Assembly: GCA_932521035.1 (NCBI GenBank)
Contig: OW051493.1
Location: forward strand, 4,898,001-4,962,000
Source: Oscheius dolichura
Lineage: Eukaryota > Nematoda > Chromadorea > Rhabditida > Rhabditidae
Length of the DNA stretch: 64,000 bases
Direction: 5' to 3'
Shown: in pieces, positions 13,401 to 25,991 of the stretch
Numbering within the stretch: position 1 is the first letter of the stretch
Layout: every line of letters begins with the position of its first letter
Notes under the pieces: model-generated
The model's input: only the letters and a program-made list of their open reading frames with translations
The model's database searches: none
What the model was told of the DNA's origin: nothing
Translations under genes and position numbers: made by a program

Positions 13401-16400
13401 GTCTCCATGATGTACAGGGAGTCGCTGAACAAGCTTATGGGCATGTTGAACAAGACTCATCCTCACTTCATCCGTTGCATCATCCCCAACGAGAAGAAGC
13501 AGTCTGGAATGATCGACGCCTCTCTTGTGCTCAACCAGCTGACCTGTAACGGTGTGCTTGAGGGTATCCGTATTTGCCGAAAGGGATTCCCCAACAGAAC
13601 CCTCCACCCCGACTTCGTCCAGCGTTACGCCATTCTCGCCGCCAAGGAGTCAAAGTCCAGCGATGACGCCAAGGTTGCTTCCGGAGCTATCCTCCAGGCC
13701 CTCATCAACAAGGGAGACCTCAAAGACGAGCAGTTCCGTGTGGGACACACGAAAGTCTTCTTCAAGGCTGGAGTCGTTGCTCACATTGAGGACCTTCGTG
13801 ACGACAAGCTCAACCAGATTATCACCGGATTCCAATGTGAAATCCGGTACTACTATGCCATCGCCGAGAGGGAGGACCGCCGTCGCCAGTTGAACAGCTA
13901 CATCGTCCTCCAGAGAAACATCAGAAGCTGGTGCATCCTCCGTACCTGGGACTGGTTCTTGCTCTTCGGAAAGCTCCGTCCTCAACTGAAATGCGGAAAG
14001 ATGGCCGAAGAGATGGGCCAGATGGCTGAGGAACAGAAGCTCCTTGAGGTCCAGGCTGCCAAATTGGAAGCCGAGCGCAAAGCCAGGGAAGAGGCTTACA
14101 ACAAGATGACGGCCGAGAAGAGCAAGCTGTTAGAGCAGCTCGAGATGACCAAGGGAGGCTCCGCTGCCATCGAGGAGAAGCTCACCCGCCTCAACCAAGC
14201 CAAGCAGGAGCTGGAGAAGGGACTGAACGATGTCGGAGACCGTCTGTCTGACCAGGAGGAGAAGAACGCCGACCTGGAGAAGCAGCGCAGAAAGGCCCAA
14301 CAGGAAGTGGAGAACATGAAGAAGAGCATCGAGTCCGTTGACTCGAACCTCGCCAAGTCGCTGGACGAGAAGACCGCTAAGGACAACCAGATCAAGTCTC
14401 TCCAGGAGGAAATGAACGCCCAGGACGAGTCCATCGGTAAACTGAACAAGGAGAAGAAACATCTCGAGGAGGTTGCCCGCCAGCTGGTAGATGATCTCCA
14501 GGCCGAAGAGGCAAAGATGGCCCAGGCCAACCGCCTGAGGACTAAACTGGAACAGACCTTGGACGAGATGGAAGAGGCTGTGGAGAGGGAGAAGAGGATT
14601 CGCGCCGACACGGAGAAGGCCAAGAGGAAGGTCGAGGGAGAGCTTAAGGCTGCCCAGGAAAACATCGATGAGATGACCAAGACCAAGCAGGAAGCTGACT
14701 CCGCTCTTAAGAAGAAGGAAGCTGACCTCCACGCTCTTGGAGTCCGTATCGAGGACGAACAAGCTCTTGCCAACCGTCTTACCCGCCAGTCCAAGGAAAA
14801 TGCCGCCAGAATCATCGAGGTCGAAGACGAACTCGAGCACGAGCGTCAGACCCGCGCCAAGGCTGACCGTGCTCGCTCCGAACTTCAGAGGGAGTTGGAT
14901 GACCTGAACGAGAGACTTGACGAGCAGAACAACCAGATGCAAGCCCAACTGGAACTGAACAAGAAAAAGGACAGCGATCTCCTAAAGGCCCGCCGTGAGC
15001 TGGAAGAGAAGAACATGGGACACGAGGACCAACTGGCTTCTCTCCGCAAGAAGAACAACGATGCCGTTGCCGATCTGACCAACCAGTTGGACGCCCTCCA
15101 GAAGGGCAAGTCCAGACTGGACAAGGAGAAGGGCACCCTCCAGAAGGAACTCGACGACCTCAACAGCCAGGTCGACCAAGAGAGCAAGGCTCGCGTTGAA
15201 CAGGAGCGCCTTTCCAAGCAGTACGAGATCCAGGTCGCCGAACTCCAGCAGAAGGTAGACGAGCAGAGCAGACACATCGCCGAGTACACCAACTCCAAGG
15301 GACGACTTGTCAACGACAACAACGACCTTCTCCGCCAGGTCGAGGAACTCGAAGTCCAACTGGCCTCCATCAACCGCGCCAAGGCCGGTCTGTCCAGCCA
15401 GCTCACCGAGGCCAAGAAGGCTGCCGAGGAGGAGACCCGCGAGCGCCAGGACTTCAACGCCACCTGCAAGAACCTCGAGCACGAAATCGATCAGTGCCAC
15501 GAGGCTCTCGAGGAGGAGATCAACTCCAAGGATGACATCCAGCGCCAGCTCAGCCGTATCAACTCCGAGGTTGCTCAATGGAAGACCCGCTACGAGGGAG
15601 AAGGACTCGTTGGAGCCGATGAGCTCGAGGACCTCAAGAGAAAGCAGATGGCCCGTGTCATGGACCTCCAGGAACTGCTCGGTGCTGCTCAGAACAAGGT
15701 GATCATGCTCGAGAAGGCCAAGGGTAGACTCCTTCAAGACACCGAAGACGCCAGGAGCGATGTCGACCGTCACATGACCGTCATCGCCTCCCTGGAGAAG
15801 AAGCAGAAGGCTTTCGACAAGATCGTCGAGGACTGGAAGAGGAAGGTCGACGACATCCAGAAGGAGATCGACGCCACCACCAGAGACTCCCGCTCCACTT
15901 CCACCGAGGTCTTCAAGCTCCGCTCAGCCATGGACAACCTCACCGAGCACATCGAGACCATGCGCAGGGAAAACAAGAGCTACACTCAAGAGATCAGAGA
16001 TCTCAACGAGCAACTCTCCCAGGGAGGAAGAACCTACCACGATGTGCAGAAGGCTGTCAAGCGTGTCGAGGCCGAGAAGGACGAGCTCCAGCACGCTCTC
16101 GACGAGGCTGAGGCTGCCCTAGAGGCCGAGGAGAGCAAGGTGCTCCGTAGCCAGATCGAAGTCCAACAGATCCGCTCCGAGATCGAGAAGCGCATCCAGG
16201 AGAAGGAGGAGGAATTTGAGAACACCCGCAAGAACCACCAGCGTGCTATCGAGTCCATGCAGGCCTCTCTCGAGACGGAGACCAAGTCCAAGGCTGAATG
16301 TAAGGATTTTGTTATGTTATCCAATACAAATCGTTTTTAGTGCTCCGCAACAAGAAGAAGCTGGAGAGCGACATCAACCAGCTGGAGATCGCTCTTGACC

Positions 16401-17455
16401 ACGCCAACAAGGCCAACGTCGACGCCCAGAAGAACTTGAAGCGTCTCTTCGACCAGGTCAAGGAACTCCAGGGACAAGTCGACGAAGAACAACGCCGCCG
16501 CGAGGAGATCCGTGAGAACTACCTGTCTGCCGAGAAGAGGCTTGCCATCGCCCTGGCCGAGTCCGACGACCTGGCCCAGAGAATCGAAGCCGCTGATCGC
16601 GTAAGATTTGCTCAGTATACACGGCAAAGAACTCTTTCAGCACAAGAAACAGCTCGAGATTGAACAAGGCGACCTCAAGAGTCAGAACACCGAGCTCATC
16701 GCCTCCAACGCCGCTCTGTCCGCCATGAAGAGGAAGGTAGAGAACGACGTCCAGATTGCCCGAGTTCGTTTTCTCCATTTTTTTTACCCGACCATTGTTT
16801 AGAATGAACTTGACGAGTGCCTCAACGAGCTCAAGGTTTCCGAGGAGCGTTCCCGCAAGGCCGCCTCCGATGCCGACCGTCTCTCCGAGGAGGTCCGCCA
16901 GGAGCAGGAACACGCCGCCCACATCGACCGCCAACGCAAGGGACTCGAGCTCTCCGCCAAGGACCTCCAGGCCAAGATCGACGACGCTGAACGTGCCATG
17001 CTCCAATGTATGGATATATTTTATATTGTGGTACAAAGAGAATTTCAGTTGGACAAAAGGCTCTGTCGAAGGTGGAAGATAGAATCCGTACCCTGGAGAC
17101 AGAATTCCACGGCGAGCAGAGACGCCACCAAGAAGCCCTGAAAGGATTTACGAAACAAGAACGACGATCGAGGGAGCTGGCCTTCCAAGTGGAGGAAGAC
17201 AAGAAGGCCTTCGACCGGCTACAGGAGATGGTCGAGAAGCTCCAGCAGAAGATCCGTGTCCAGAAGAGGCAGATCGAGGAAGCCGTGAGTTCATTTGACT
17301 TGAAAGGGAAACGACATCCATTCTAGGAGGAGGTGGCCACCCAGAATTTGTCAAAGTTCCGCCAGATCCAGTTGGCGCTGGAAAACGCAGAAGAGAGGGC
17401 CGAGGTCGCCGAGAACAGTTTGGTCCGTATGCGTGGTGGAAAACGAGTCCAATAA
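10407..17455 (+). CDS. Second sarcomeric myosin heavy chain
   Basis: Tandem paralogue of the upstream gene. Fourteen exons (10407-10475, 10917-11045, 11090-11230, 11574-11798, 11836-11968, 12007-12111, 12153-12766, 12811-12981, 13023-16299, 16341-16600, 16641-16763, 16803-17007, 17049-17284, 17327-17455) give 5,817 nt, or 1,938 aa. The start is [15 protein letters not shown]-loop GESGAGKT, switch [10 protein letters not shown] and DIAGFE are intact. The first eight introns sit at the same positions as in the neighbour, but most rod introns are missing: one 3.3-kb exon covers the end of the motor and most of the rod. The C-terminus (MRGGKRVQ) is short and lacks the [12 protein letters not shown]-type tailpiece, which argues against UNC-54. 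The start does not resemble MYO-3 as I recall it, so a MYO-1/MYO-2 type or a lineage-specific copy is more likely. A poly(A) signal AATAAA lies at 17811-17816. Confidence 0.93.
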
Positions 17456-18038
17456 TTTCTCCCTCTCTCCTAATTTCACGCGAATTCCGAGTAATGTAAT
17501 CTCTGTCTCTTCGAGCCACGCAGTCTGCCCTGTGTCCGCCTCGCTCCACTGACCGTTGCCCGGCGTGGCCAGGGCTCTCTTGTGTGACTCGATCGATCGA
17601 TTTTTCTAAGTTTCTGCCCCCGGGTGCACGGCCCCAATAGGTCCTAGATCATTTCTTTTCTTCTCTTTAGTGTAATCCTAGCTTCGCCGTTAAAAGTAAA
17701 ATCTTCTGTGTGGCCTCACGTGCACTGCCGCCCTGCCGCTCTCCCCATCGTCCGCGCATCGCGTTCTTCTCCTTTTAGAAAGTCGTAGGAGAATGTGTCG
17801 TGCCGTGGATAATAAAGTTGCCCTTTTTCTGTTGTAATGTACTGTATTATAAATGTTACATCTTTTGCCTTTCAGTTTTTCCGTCTTCTGGCGCCATAGG
17901 TACTCCAGTGCCTGAGAGCAAATACGACAAACCACACATTACGTAAGAAGACGGCTCGAAAAAAGTTCGGCTGGGAAAAAGAGATCAGGCACCTCCATTA
18001 GTCGTCATTTATTTACTAGCCAAGATTACTGGGTTCTC
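17456..18038. other. 3' flank of the second myosin gene
   Basis: This is the 3' UTR of the second myosin, with AATAAA at 17811, followed by the convergent end of the minus-strand gene at 18039. A short GATC/ATCG repeat (cgatcgatcgat) occurs at about 17589. No gene was recognised. Confidence 0.5.
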
Positions 18039-18730
18039 TCAGAGGATCTCCATCTGGACCAGGATAAAGTAGCGCACGGTCAGCAGGAAGAACCAGAACA
18101 GGGCCAGCACCATCCAGTACTCCAGCTCATTGAAACCGCCATCCTCCTCGACGGCCACCACCCTCGGCTTGGGTTCCTCCTTCTTCACCGACTGCTCCTC
18201 GCCTCGCTTGCTCAATGGCTTCTTCTCCAAGACCTTTCTTTTCGAGACGACGCCTCGTTCCGAATTCTTCTTCGAGTCGTCCTTCCTCTTGCTCTCCTTG
18301 CGAAAATCAACAGAACTGCGTTTTGGCTCGCCTCCTCGGCCACTCTGATCTTCAATTTGTCGACTTTTCTTCGTCCGATGAATTGACTTGTCCTTCAACT
18401 TTGTGGGAGCGCCCTTCTTCCAGCTGCTCGACACCTCGGTAGAAAGGGAAGGAGCGCGCGAGGAGATGGTTGTCTAAACAGGGTCACTTGAAGACGAGTG
18501 CCACCTACAGAGGAGATGTTGTAGTCGAAGTTCTTGTAGGGACCGCTGGTGGCCTTGGAGGTGGAGGGCAACTCCTTACAGAACATCACCGACTGACTGC
18601 CCTTCAGTATCACGGCGCCTCCCTTCTTCTGCTTCTCGATCCTCGGCGGGTCACAGCACTCCCAGACGCCCTGCATCGGCCTCACACTCACATCGATATC
18701 CACACGGACTATGTCGCAACCGCCGTCCAT
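18039..18730 (-). CDS. Unrecognised protein with a C-terminal membrane anchor
   Basis: Two exons: 18509-18730 and 18039-18473, with a 35-nt intron at 18474-18508. The product is about 218 aa. The N-terminal 75 residues look like a compact domain with Cys-rich spots (MDGGCD at the start, then WECCDPPR). A central stretch of about 90 residues is highly charged and rich in Lys, Arg, Ser and Glu, and so probably disordered. The protein ends in one hydrophobic helix (roughly ELEYWMVLALFWFFLLTVRY) followed by a few residues, with no signal peptide. This is the layout of a tail-anchored or C-terminally anchored protein facing the cytosol or nucleoplasm. I do not recognise the family. The ATG at 18730 is the first in frame, but a further 5' exon cannot be excluded. 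Confidence 0.6.
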
Positions 18731-19004
18731 AAGGAAACTTTAGTAGAGAAATAAACGATGGGGATAAAGCTATTTGGCAAGACTTTACAGCTACTAGACA
18801 TTCTCGACCCCTAGAAATGGAGTGGGGAAGTGTCTAATCTTGGTTTGATCCGAGAAGTAAAGCTACGTAGCAAGGCGCATTCGGCCATCATCTTACTGAA
18901 AGATAAGGAGATTAGCAGCTCCTTCCCGGTCACTTGGATAGCGAGTCTAGTTTTTCTCCCAATAAAGATACCTGTCCCACAAACCACACACCAATTTCAG
19001 TAGA

Positions 19005-20883
19005 ATGTTATTGCTGCTCTTACTTGTATCCACCGTCCTGGCGGCGTATGCCCCCGATCTCGTCGCAAATCTCCCCGGAGCCAATTTCACAATCAGCTTC
19101 AAGCACTATTCCGGTTATGTTCAGCCCAGTTCGACCAAGTTGTTCCATTATTGGTAAGGCTCTTCTCTTTTTGACTGATCGAGATAATTCCAGGCTAACG
19201 GAGTCGATGCAGAACCCCTCGTCCGATCCCCTTCTCCTCTGGCTCAATGGCGGTCCAGGATGTTCTTCCGTTGGGGGTGAGTCTTTCTATCCCTCCTCTC
19301 TTCATGCCACGTCCAGGGCTGATCGAAGAGAATGGGCCGTTCCATGTGGCGGACTTCGGAAATACTGTCTACCTCAACAAATACGCTTGGAATACTGTAT
19401 TGCTCCACTCCTTTCCTTCCATAGAAGATCTTTCAGTTTGCCAATGTCCTCTTCTTGGAGTCTCCTTCCGGTGTTGGCTATTCGTATTCGACAAACGGGG
19501 CTGTTGCCACAGGAGATGACCAAGTGGCTACAGATAACTACAATGCCTTGGTATCTCTATCCTCCCACCGTCTCCCTTATTCATTCAGTTGGACTTTTTC
19601 AACAAGTTCCCCGAGTACAAGGGACGGGACTTCTATATCACAGGCGAGAGTTATGCCGGTGTTTATCTACCGACTTTGGGTGAACATCTCATCGGAGACA
19701 AGACCAATTTCCCCAATTTTAAGGTTCTCATTTTCCTAGTCGAATAATCTGTATATCCAGGGGATGGCCATTGGAAACGGGTTGCTGGACAGTGCGAATA
19801 TCGACTATAGAAGCCTTATCCCTCTATATTATTATCACGGTCTAGTTCGCGACGAGTAGGACACCTTTCTCATAAAGAGTACAGTAATCTCAGGTTGTAC
19901 ACCCGCATCCGTTCCCAGTGTTGCAACGGGAACATGGAGACGTGCAATGTAGAAGCCGAACTCGTCGATCCCAGCTGTACCGTGATGATTAACGAGGCGT
20001 TAGCAGCTGTTAATCTGCTTGACCCTTACAATTTGGTAAAGGGGGGATTAATCTAAAGGGAGAGATTCTTGTAGTACGACACATGTTATATTGATGGAGT
20101 CCAGGTCCAAAGCAAGAGAGACTTCATTCTGAACTCGAACAGAAGACGGATGGGACTGGCTCCCGTACAGAAGAAGACTACGACAGCTGCCAATAACTCG
20201 ACGGTACGATGGAAGAGGGAGACAAGAGACGGCTCATTCAGATCACTCCCCTCTGTGCCCAGACCAGCAATACCCAGACATACATGAACAGGGCCGACGT
20301 CCGCACTGCTCTCCACATCCCTTCTTCTGTTCACAAATGGACAGATTGCAGGTAATGGGGAGATTTCTCTAAAGGGAGAGTTTCTTGTAGCAATGCCGTC
20401 GATCTCACCTACGGTAGAAAATACAACAGCATGACAAAACAGATCCAAGATATTACATCAGCCGGAGTCAGGGTAAGTCAGGGTATTCACATGGAAACAG
20501 TCGTATTCTAGATTCTGATCTATAACGGAGATGTCGACACCGTAAGTTTGAATTTGACCATTAGTCCCGGTATTCTAGGTATGCAACCATGTAATGAACA
20601 TGCAATTTGTGACCAATCTGAACAAGACCATCGTGGGGAATGAGAGGGTCAACCAGCCCTGGACATACAAGCACGAGACACCGAATGTAGCCGGCTTCAT
20701 GACCCAGTACTCCGGGAGTAGGCTACTTTGGCCGAGGAAGATAACATTCCGGATACAGACCTTGACTTCCTGACCGTCAGAGGAAGTGGCCACTTTGTAC
20801 CGGAGGACAAGCCGAGGGAGGCCCTCCAGATGATCTACAACTTCGTCAAGGGACTGTCCTACTCCGCCCCGACCCCGTTCTAG
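19005..20883 (+). CDS. Secreted/lysosomal serine carboxypeptidase (S10), copy 1
   Basis: Peptidase family S10 (cathepsin A-like), which removes C-terminal residues at acid pH in lysosomes or the gut lumen. Thirteen exons sum to 1,413 nt (470 aa). An N-terminal signal peptide ([16 protein letters not shown]) is followed by the S10 substrate-site motif [11 protein letters not shown]. The nucleophile elbow is GESYAG, the catalytic Asp lies in YNGDVD, and the catalytic His in GSGHFVP, so the triad is complete. Paired cysteines (CCNGN, CN) fit the family. The start lies 4 nt after a TTTCAG acceptor (atttcag tagATG), which suggests trans-splicing. AATAAA is at 20894-20899. The next gene is a tandem paralogue 266 bp away. 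Confidence 0.92.
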
Positions 20884-21148
20884 CTGTTTTCTGAATAAAC
20901 TCGGGGTTTCAACAGAGCGTCTAATTGACCTCCTCAGCTGTGGATTGCCCCCTTACTCATAGCCAGAGTACATATTTGCACAAAAAAGAACAAACAGCCT
21001 TCTCCATTGCAACGGCTCATCGAATTTTTATCGTTTAATTCCCCTCTGGCATCAGCCGGTGGCGTCCGTCTCCTCGAAAGATAAGGGGATTAGGTGCCGC
21101 TTCTTGACCACACTTGGATAACGGGTCATTTCGTACTCTTCTCCCGGG

Positions 21149-23007
21149 ATGCGCTTCCTCCTCTTCCTCTTCGCCGGCGTCTTCGCCGGCTACCAGCCGG
21201 ATCTTGTTGTCGATCTGCCAGGACTTAACTTCGCTCCCAACTTCGACCACTACAGTGGATATGTACAGCCTGGCTCGACCAAACAGTTCCACTACTGGTG
21301 AGATTTCCCTGGTCACTTTTCCAAAAGAAATCCCTTCAGGCTGACGGAGTCCATGCAGAACCCCAAAACGGATCCCCTTATCCTGTGGCTGAATGGAGGA
21401 CCCGGATGCAGTTCTGTTGGAGGTTAGTCTGTATTTATCATATGATCTATGGTATGCAGGTCTCATCGAGGAGCTGGGCCCCTTCCACGTCTCCGACTTC
21501 GGCAACACCGTCTACTTGAACAAGTACGCCTGGAACACAGTGAGTGCCCCTCTTGAAGCCTAATCCCCTTTAGTTTGCCAATGTCCTTTTCCTGGAATCT
21601 CCTGCAGGTGTTGGGTACTCCTATGCAACTGACGGGAAAGTAGCCACAGATGACGATAAGACGGCCACGGACAATTACAATGCCCTGGTTAATTTCTAGC
21701 CTGACCTGTGACTCGAGTTGTTTTCAGCTGGATTTCCTCGACAAATTCCCCGAGTACAAAGGGAGAGACTTCTACATCACGGGAGAGAGCTATGGAGGTA
21801 TTTGCCCAGAGGACTCTTCTGACTTTTTAGGTATTTATCTACCGACTTTGGGAGAGAAACTAGTCGCGGACAAGATCAACTTCCCCAATTTCAAGGTAAT
21901 AAACAGGCTGAAAGGAAATAAACGGAGAGATTTTAGGGAATGGCAGTAGGCAATGGTTATATTGACATACCCGACAATTACAATACATTGATACCACTTT
22001 TTTATTACCATGGCTTAGTTAGGGACGAGTAGGTGACCAGCCCTGTTCTTCTCTATAATCCATCCTAGACTCTATGTCCGGATTCGTAACCAGTGCTGCA
22101 ATGGAAACATCGAGACGTGTGACCTGGAAGCAATCTCGGACAGCGCTTGCAACAAGATGATTAACGAGGTGGCCTCTCTCCCTTGTCCCCAGCAACTGAT
22201 TACAGGCCTTGAATGCTGATGCTAATGTTGACCCTTACAATTTGTACGATACCTGCTACATCGACGGAGTTCAAACACAAAGCAAGAAGATGTTCATCAC
22301 CAACGCCATCCGGGAGAGGATGGGCCTGAGACCGATCCAGCGGCCGGTGGTCGAGGCCAATAACGACACCATCACTCCCCTCTGTGCCCAGACCAGTAAT
22401 ACGGCCACCTACATGAACAGGGCCGACGTCAGGAAGGCACTCCACATCCCGTCCTCGGTCCACAAATGGACTGACTGCAAGTAGGGGTGGGAGGAGACGA
22501 GTAGACACAGTTACAGTAACCTGGTGAACTTGGAGTACAAGACGATCTACCAGAACATGTTGAAGCAGGTGACCAATGTGAACAACGCAGTCAAGGTGCT
22601 CATCTATAACGGAGACGTCGATACCGTAGGCTATTCTCTGATACCCAACCGGCCATCTTCCAGGTGTGCAATCACGTGATGAATATGCAGTTCGTGAGCA
22701 AATTAAACAGGACTATCTTGGTAAGGAGAAGGGCTTTATTGGAATAACATTCTATTTCAGGGAAGGGAGAAGGTCAACGAGCCATGGAACTACCAACACG
22801 AGACACCCAGTGTGGCCGGGTTTTTGACACAATTCTCAGGAAGTGAACGAGCCAACGGGGAGATACTAACGGATATGTTCAGATCTGGACTACCTGACCG
22901 TCAGGGGAAGTGGCCACTTTGTGCCCCAGGACAGACCGAGGGAGGCTCTTCAGATGATCTACAACTTTGTCAAGGGACTGCCCTACTCCACTCCCACCCC
23001 ATTTTGA
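21149..23007 (+). CDS. Secreted/lysosomal serine carboxypeptidase (S10), copy 2
   Basis: Tandem paralogue of the preceding gene. Thirteen exons sum to 1,401 nt (466 aa). The signal peptide is [14 protein letters not shown]. The NGGPGCSS motif, nucleophile GESYGG, Asp in YNGDVD and His in GSGHFVP are all present, so it should be active. Intron positions differ from copy 1: this gene has introns inside the nucleophile motif (21798-21830), after MINE (22169-22205) and at 22721-22760. It lacks the copy 1 introns at 20036, 20204 and 20473. AATAAA is at 23027-23032. The last intron, last exon and 3' flank (22854-23155) recur almost identically at 26949-27250. Confidence 0.92.
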
Positions 23008-23155
23008 GACAGAAATGTGACAAAACAATAAAGAGAATTTAAAGAAAAAGGGAACGGAAGAATTCTGCTCTTGGACACGTATTCTCAAAAAGAGAACGAT
23101 CTCTTCTAGATCGTCGAATCGGACAGTTTTTTCATCTTCTGAAGCGTTGACCACA
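22854..23155 (+). repeat. 302-bp direct repeat, left copy
   Basis: This segment covers most of the last intron, the last exon and the 3' flank of the second carboxypeptidase. It matches 26949-27250 with about two mismatches (offset 4,095 bp). It is the left border of the inserted block. Confidence 0.93.
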
Positions 23156-23354
23156 GAACGGGGGGTGTGTCGAAAACACCAGGGAGAAATGACAAGTCTC
23201 TAATTTCTCACCGTGGATCGAAAGCGCTCTTTTCTCACCGGGCTGTCGCTGTCGACGGAAAGAACCCTTATCAAAAGGCCCCTATCATCCCCATTCTCCC
23301 CTCTCCTTGCTCCATTTTCCCCTTCCTACCTCTCCCATTCTCTTTATTTTCAGA

Positions 23355-25991
23355 ATGGAGTTTCTCAGCTTGTTGGATGACCGCAAACGGATCATGGCCA
23401 AGCTGATGGTCGACAAGGGGGACATCTCCTCGCTGGATCGATTGATGGCCGGGCAGGACGACCACATCCTCCAGATCTACGAGGCATGGAAGACTAGACG
23501 CGTAGGTTATCCAATGTATTGAAAAGGATCCTCCGATTCAAAATGCCCAGGTCGACCCGGCCGACCCCAGTCCGTCGTCTCCTTCGAACACGTCAGTTTC
23601 CTCGTAATCCAATTAAATAAAGACTTAGAACACAGCAGCGCTTTGACATCGTTTCCATGACAGACAGGCTCAGCATGAACTCTCCTTCTTCGAGCAGGTC
23701 CCCAGTCCGAGAAGATGTCACGAACATGCCCAATGTCTCTGCAGATGTCTTCGCAAAGCTAGTCTTCCTTGATCCTTATCAGACAATATTTTTTAGGCTG
23801 CCGAAGGAATTGACCGTTGTTTTCCTCGGGGAGACAGGAGTCGGAAAGTCGACCTTCGTAAACGGGATGGTCAACTACCTCAAGTACGCGACACTCTATG
23901 AAGCACGGGAGAAGGGCGTCGAGATCCTCATCAAGTCTTTCTTCACCCACACAGATGCCGATGTGAGTCTGTTTCTATTCTATAATATTCTTATGTTAAG
24001 TTCAACAGACTCGAGGTCAAATGCGAGCCAACGGTTAAAGTGGAGAAGACGATCGAGGAGAACGAGGAGACGGCCGCCGGCCAATCATGCACCCAGGTGA
24101 CTGTATATCTCTGGCCTTTTAGCATCCTCTTCAGTATCCCAAGTCGTACAAGTTCATCTGGTCATACGGAGGCGAGAAGCGTGTCATCCGTATCATCGAC
24201 ACTCCGGGAGTTGGAGATGTCCGCGGTCTGCCCCAGGAAAAGGAGAACTTCAAGAGAATTCTCTCCTTCTTGGCTGATTTCAAGTAGGCCTTTTACACCA
24301 TGTTGCTTCAACTTTTCAGGCAAATAAATGCCATTTGCATCCTGTTGAAACCGAACGAGTCACGTCTAACACTGAATTTCCGCTATTGTGTCAACGAGTT
24401 GCTCTGTCACTTCCACGTGTCCGCCGCTCGGAACATCATCTTTTGTTTCACGAATGCTCGCTCGACCCTCTACCGTCCCGGAGAGACGTTGCCCAGCCTG
24501 GAAGCACATCTGAAGGTGATCCAAGACGACAGAAAGGTCGAAATCCCTCTCAACTCGTGAGTCAGGCGCGTTTATTAAAATGCGAGAAGATTAGAAAGAC
24601 AATATTCTGTTTTGATAATGAGAGCTTCCGTTTCCTTTGTGCCTTGAACGCTGGAGCACGGTTCACCGATGAGGAGAAGGAGGACTTCAACGGCAGTTGG
24701 GTCAAGACGGTCGAGGAGACATTCCGGCTCTTTAAGAGAATAGCAGAATTGGAAGCTCACGACGTAGACAAAACACTGAGTGTGAACAACATCCGCTCGG
24801 TTATCTTCGCCATGGCTAGACCCCTGGCAGCAATGACCAGGACCCAAATGATGAACACCCAGCTGATAGAGGATAAAATCAGAGAGGTAGTTGGAGTGGC
24901 ATCTCCAACCGAATTGAGAAGTTTAGATAGAAGACATGATAAGCAAGGGAGAGGACCTCAAGAGGCGACTCCATGTGGACCAAATGATGATTACTGCTCG
25001 TAAGATAGACCACCCAATGACCATTTGCACCTCTGCCAAATGTGTCGAGTACAAGCGCTTCAATTCGGATCCCAACTTGCCGGTGCAGACCGTCTACAAA
25101 ACTCATTGCCACAAGAGATGCTACCTGGAAGGGATGGAGGTAGAGCGACAACCCAACCCCGCTCTCCAGCGCTGTGCCGCCCTCTACCGAAATATAGACA
25201 GTTGCAATCATTGCGGTTGTCCCTGGAGCCTTCATATGCATATCAAATATATGCTGGAAGAGAACATTGAGCGCGTAAGCTCTGAAACAATTAGAAGAAC
25301 CAGCCTAGGTAACTGATCAAACGATCCAAAAGCGCATCAACAACAACGAGAACATCGTACGCACGACACGCGCTTTCATAGACAACGAAAAGAGGAGGGT
25401 TGGTCTAGACCGAGCCCTAGATGGGTAGAGAACGTTTAGAAAAATGAGCTGATCAAGGAATCGGAGCAGATAGCCGGCTACTGCTTGGCATTTGCGGCCT
25501 TCTTGAAGAAGAACTCCATCCTCCCGTACAACGACGCCTACCAGGAATATGTGGACCAGCTGATCAAGGAGGAGGTTGTCCATTTAAAAGGTGATCTTTA
25601 GAGGGACAGTTTAGAGAGACAAAGGAGTGCAAAACAACAAGATGCTGGCCCAATTGGAGGAGTACAAAGCAGAATACGAACAGAAGGTGAAACTGCTGGA
25701 CGCATCGAAGTCACTGAAGGGCAACGAGAAAGAGAACACAATCAAGGAGATCTACGATATGGTCAACAAATTAAAGAGATTGAAGAACTGCGGAAAACTG
25801 TTAGAAGAAATTCAGGTTAGAAAAAAGAATACACATAGAAGCAGGAAGTTCAGAAATTGGAAATGCTGAGTGTACGAAAACAACAGATCTATCAGACGAC
25901 GTCTGTCAACCTGAACGGAGGATGGCTCGACAGGTTCCAGCCGAAGAGGGAAGGCAGGGTGAACCAGAAGTTTGGAAGGAGAGTGATATGA
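23355..25991 (+). CDS. AIG1/GIMAP-like P-loop GTPase, copy A
   Basis: Twelve exons sum to 2,217 nt (738 aa). Residues 1-49 form one helical module ending IYEAWKT. A Ser/Pro-rich linker follows. The G domain has G1 GETGVGKST (about 23826), G3 DTPGVGDVRG, and FCFTNARSTLYRPG where a G4 motif would be expected. A FDNESFRFLC element comes next. A Cys/His module follows (CTSAKC, THCHKRC, CNHCGC, then WSLHMH), plausibly zinc-binding. The C-terminus is long helices and coiled coil. No signal peptide or membrane segment is present, so it is probably cytosolic. The start is one nt after TTTTCAG. The intron at 25816-25844 is only 29 nt. AATAAA is at 26007. The assignment rests on the P-loop and switch order; the AIG1 label is the nearest family I know, and septin-like GTPases are an alternative. 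Confidence 0.85.

Noticed and set aside
23759-23797. Possible intron within the third GTPase exon (ctagtc...ttttttag)
   Set aside because: There is no GT donor, and the sequence reads through in frame in both gene copies, so I kept it as coding.
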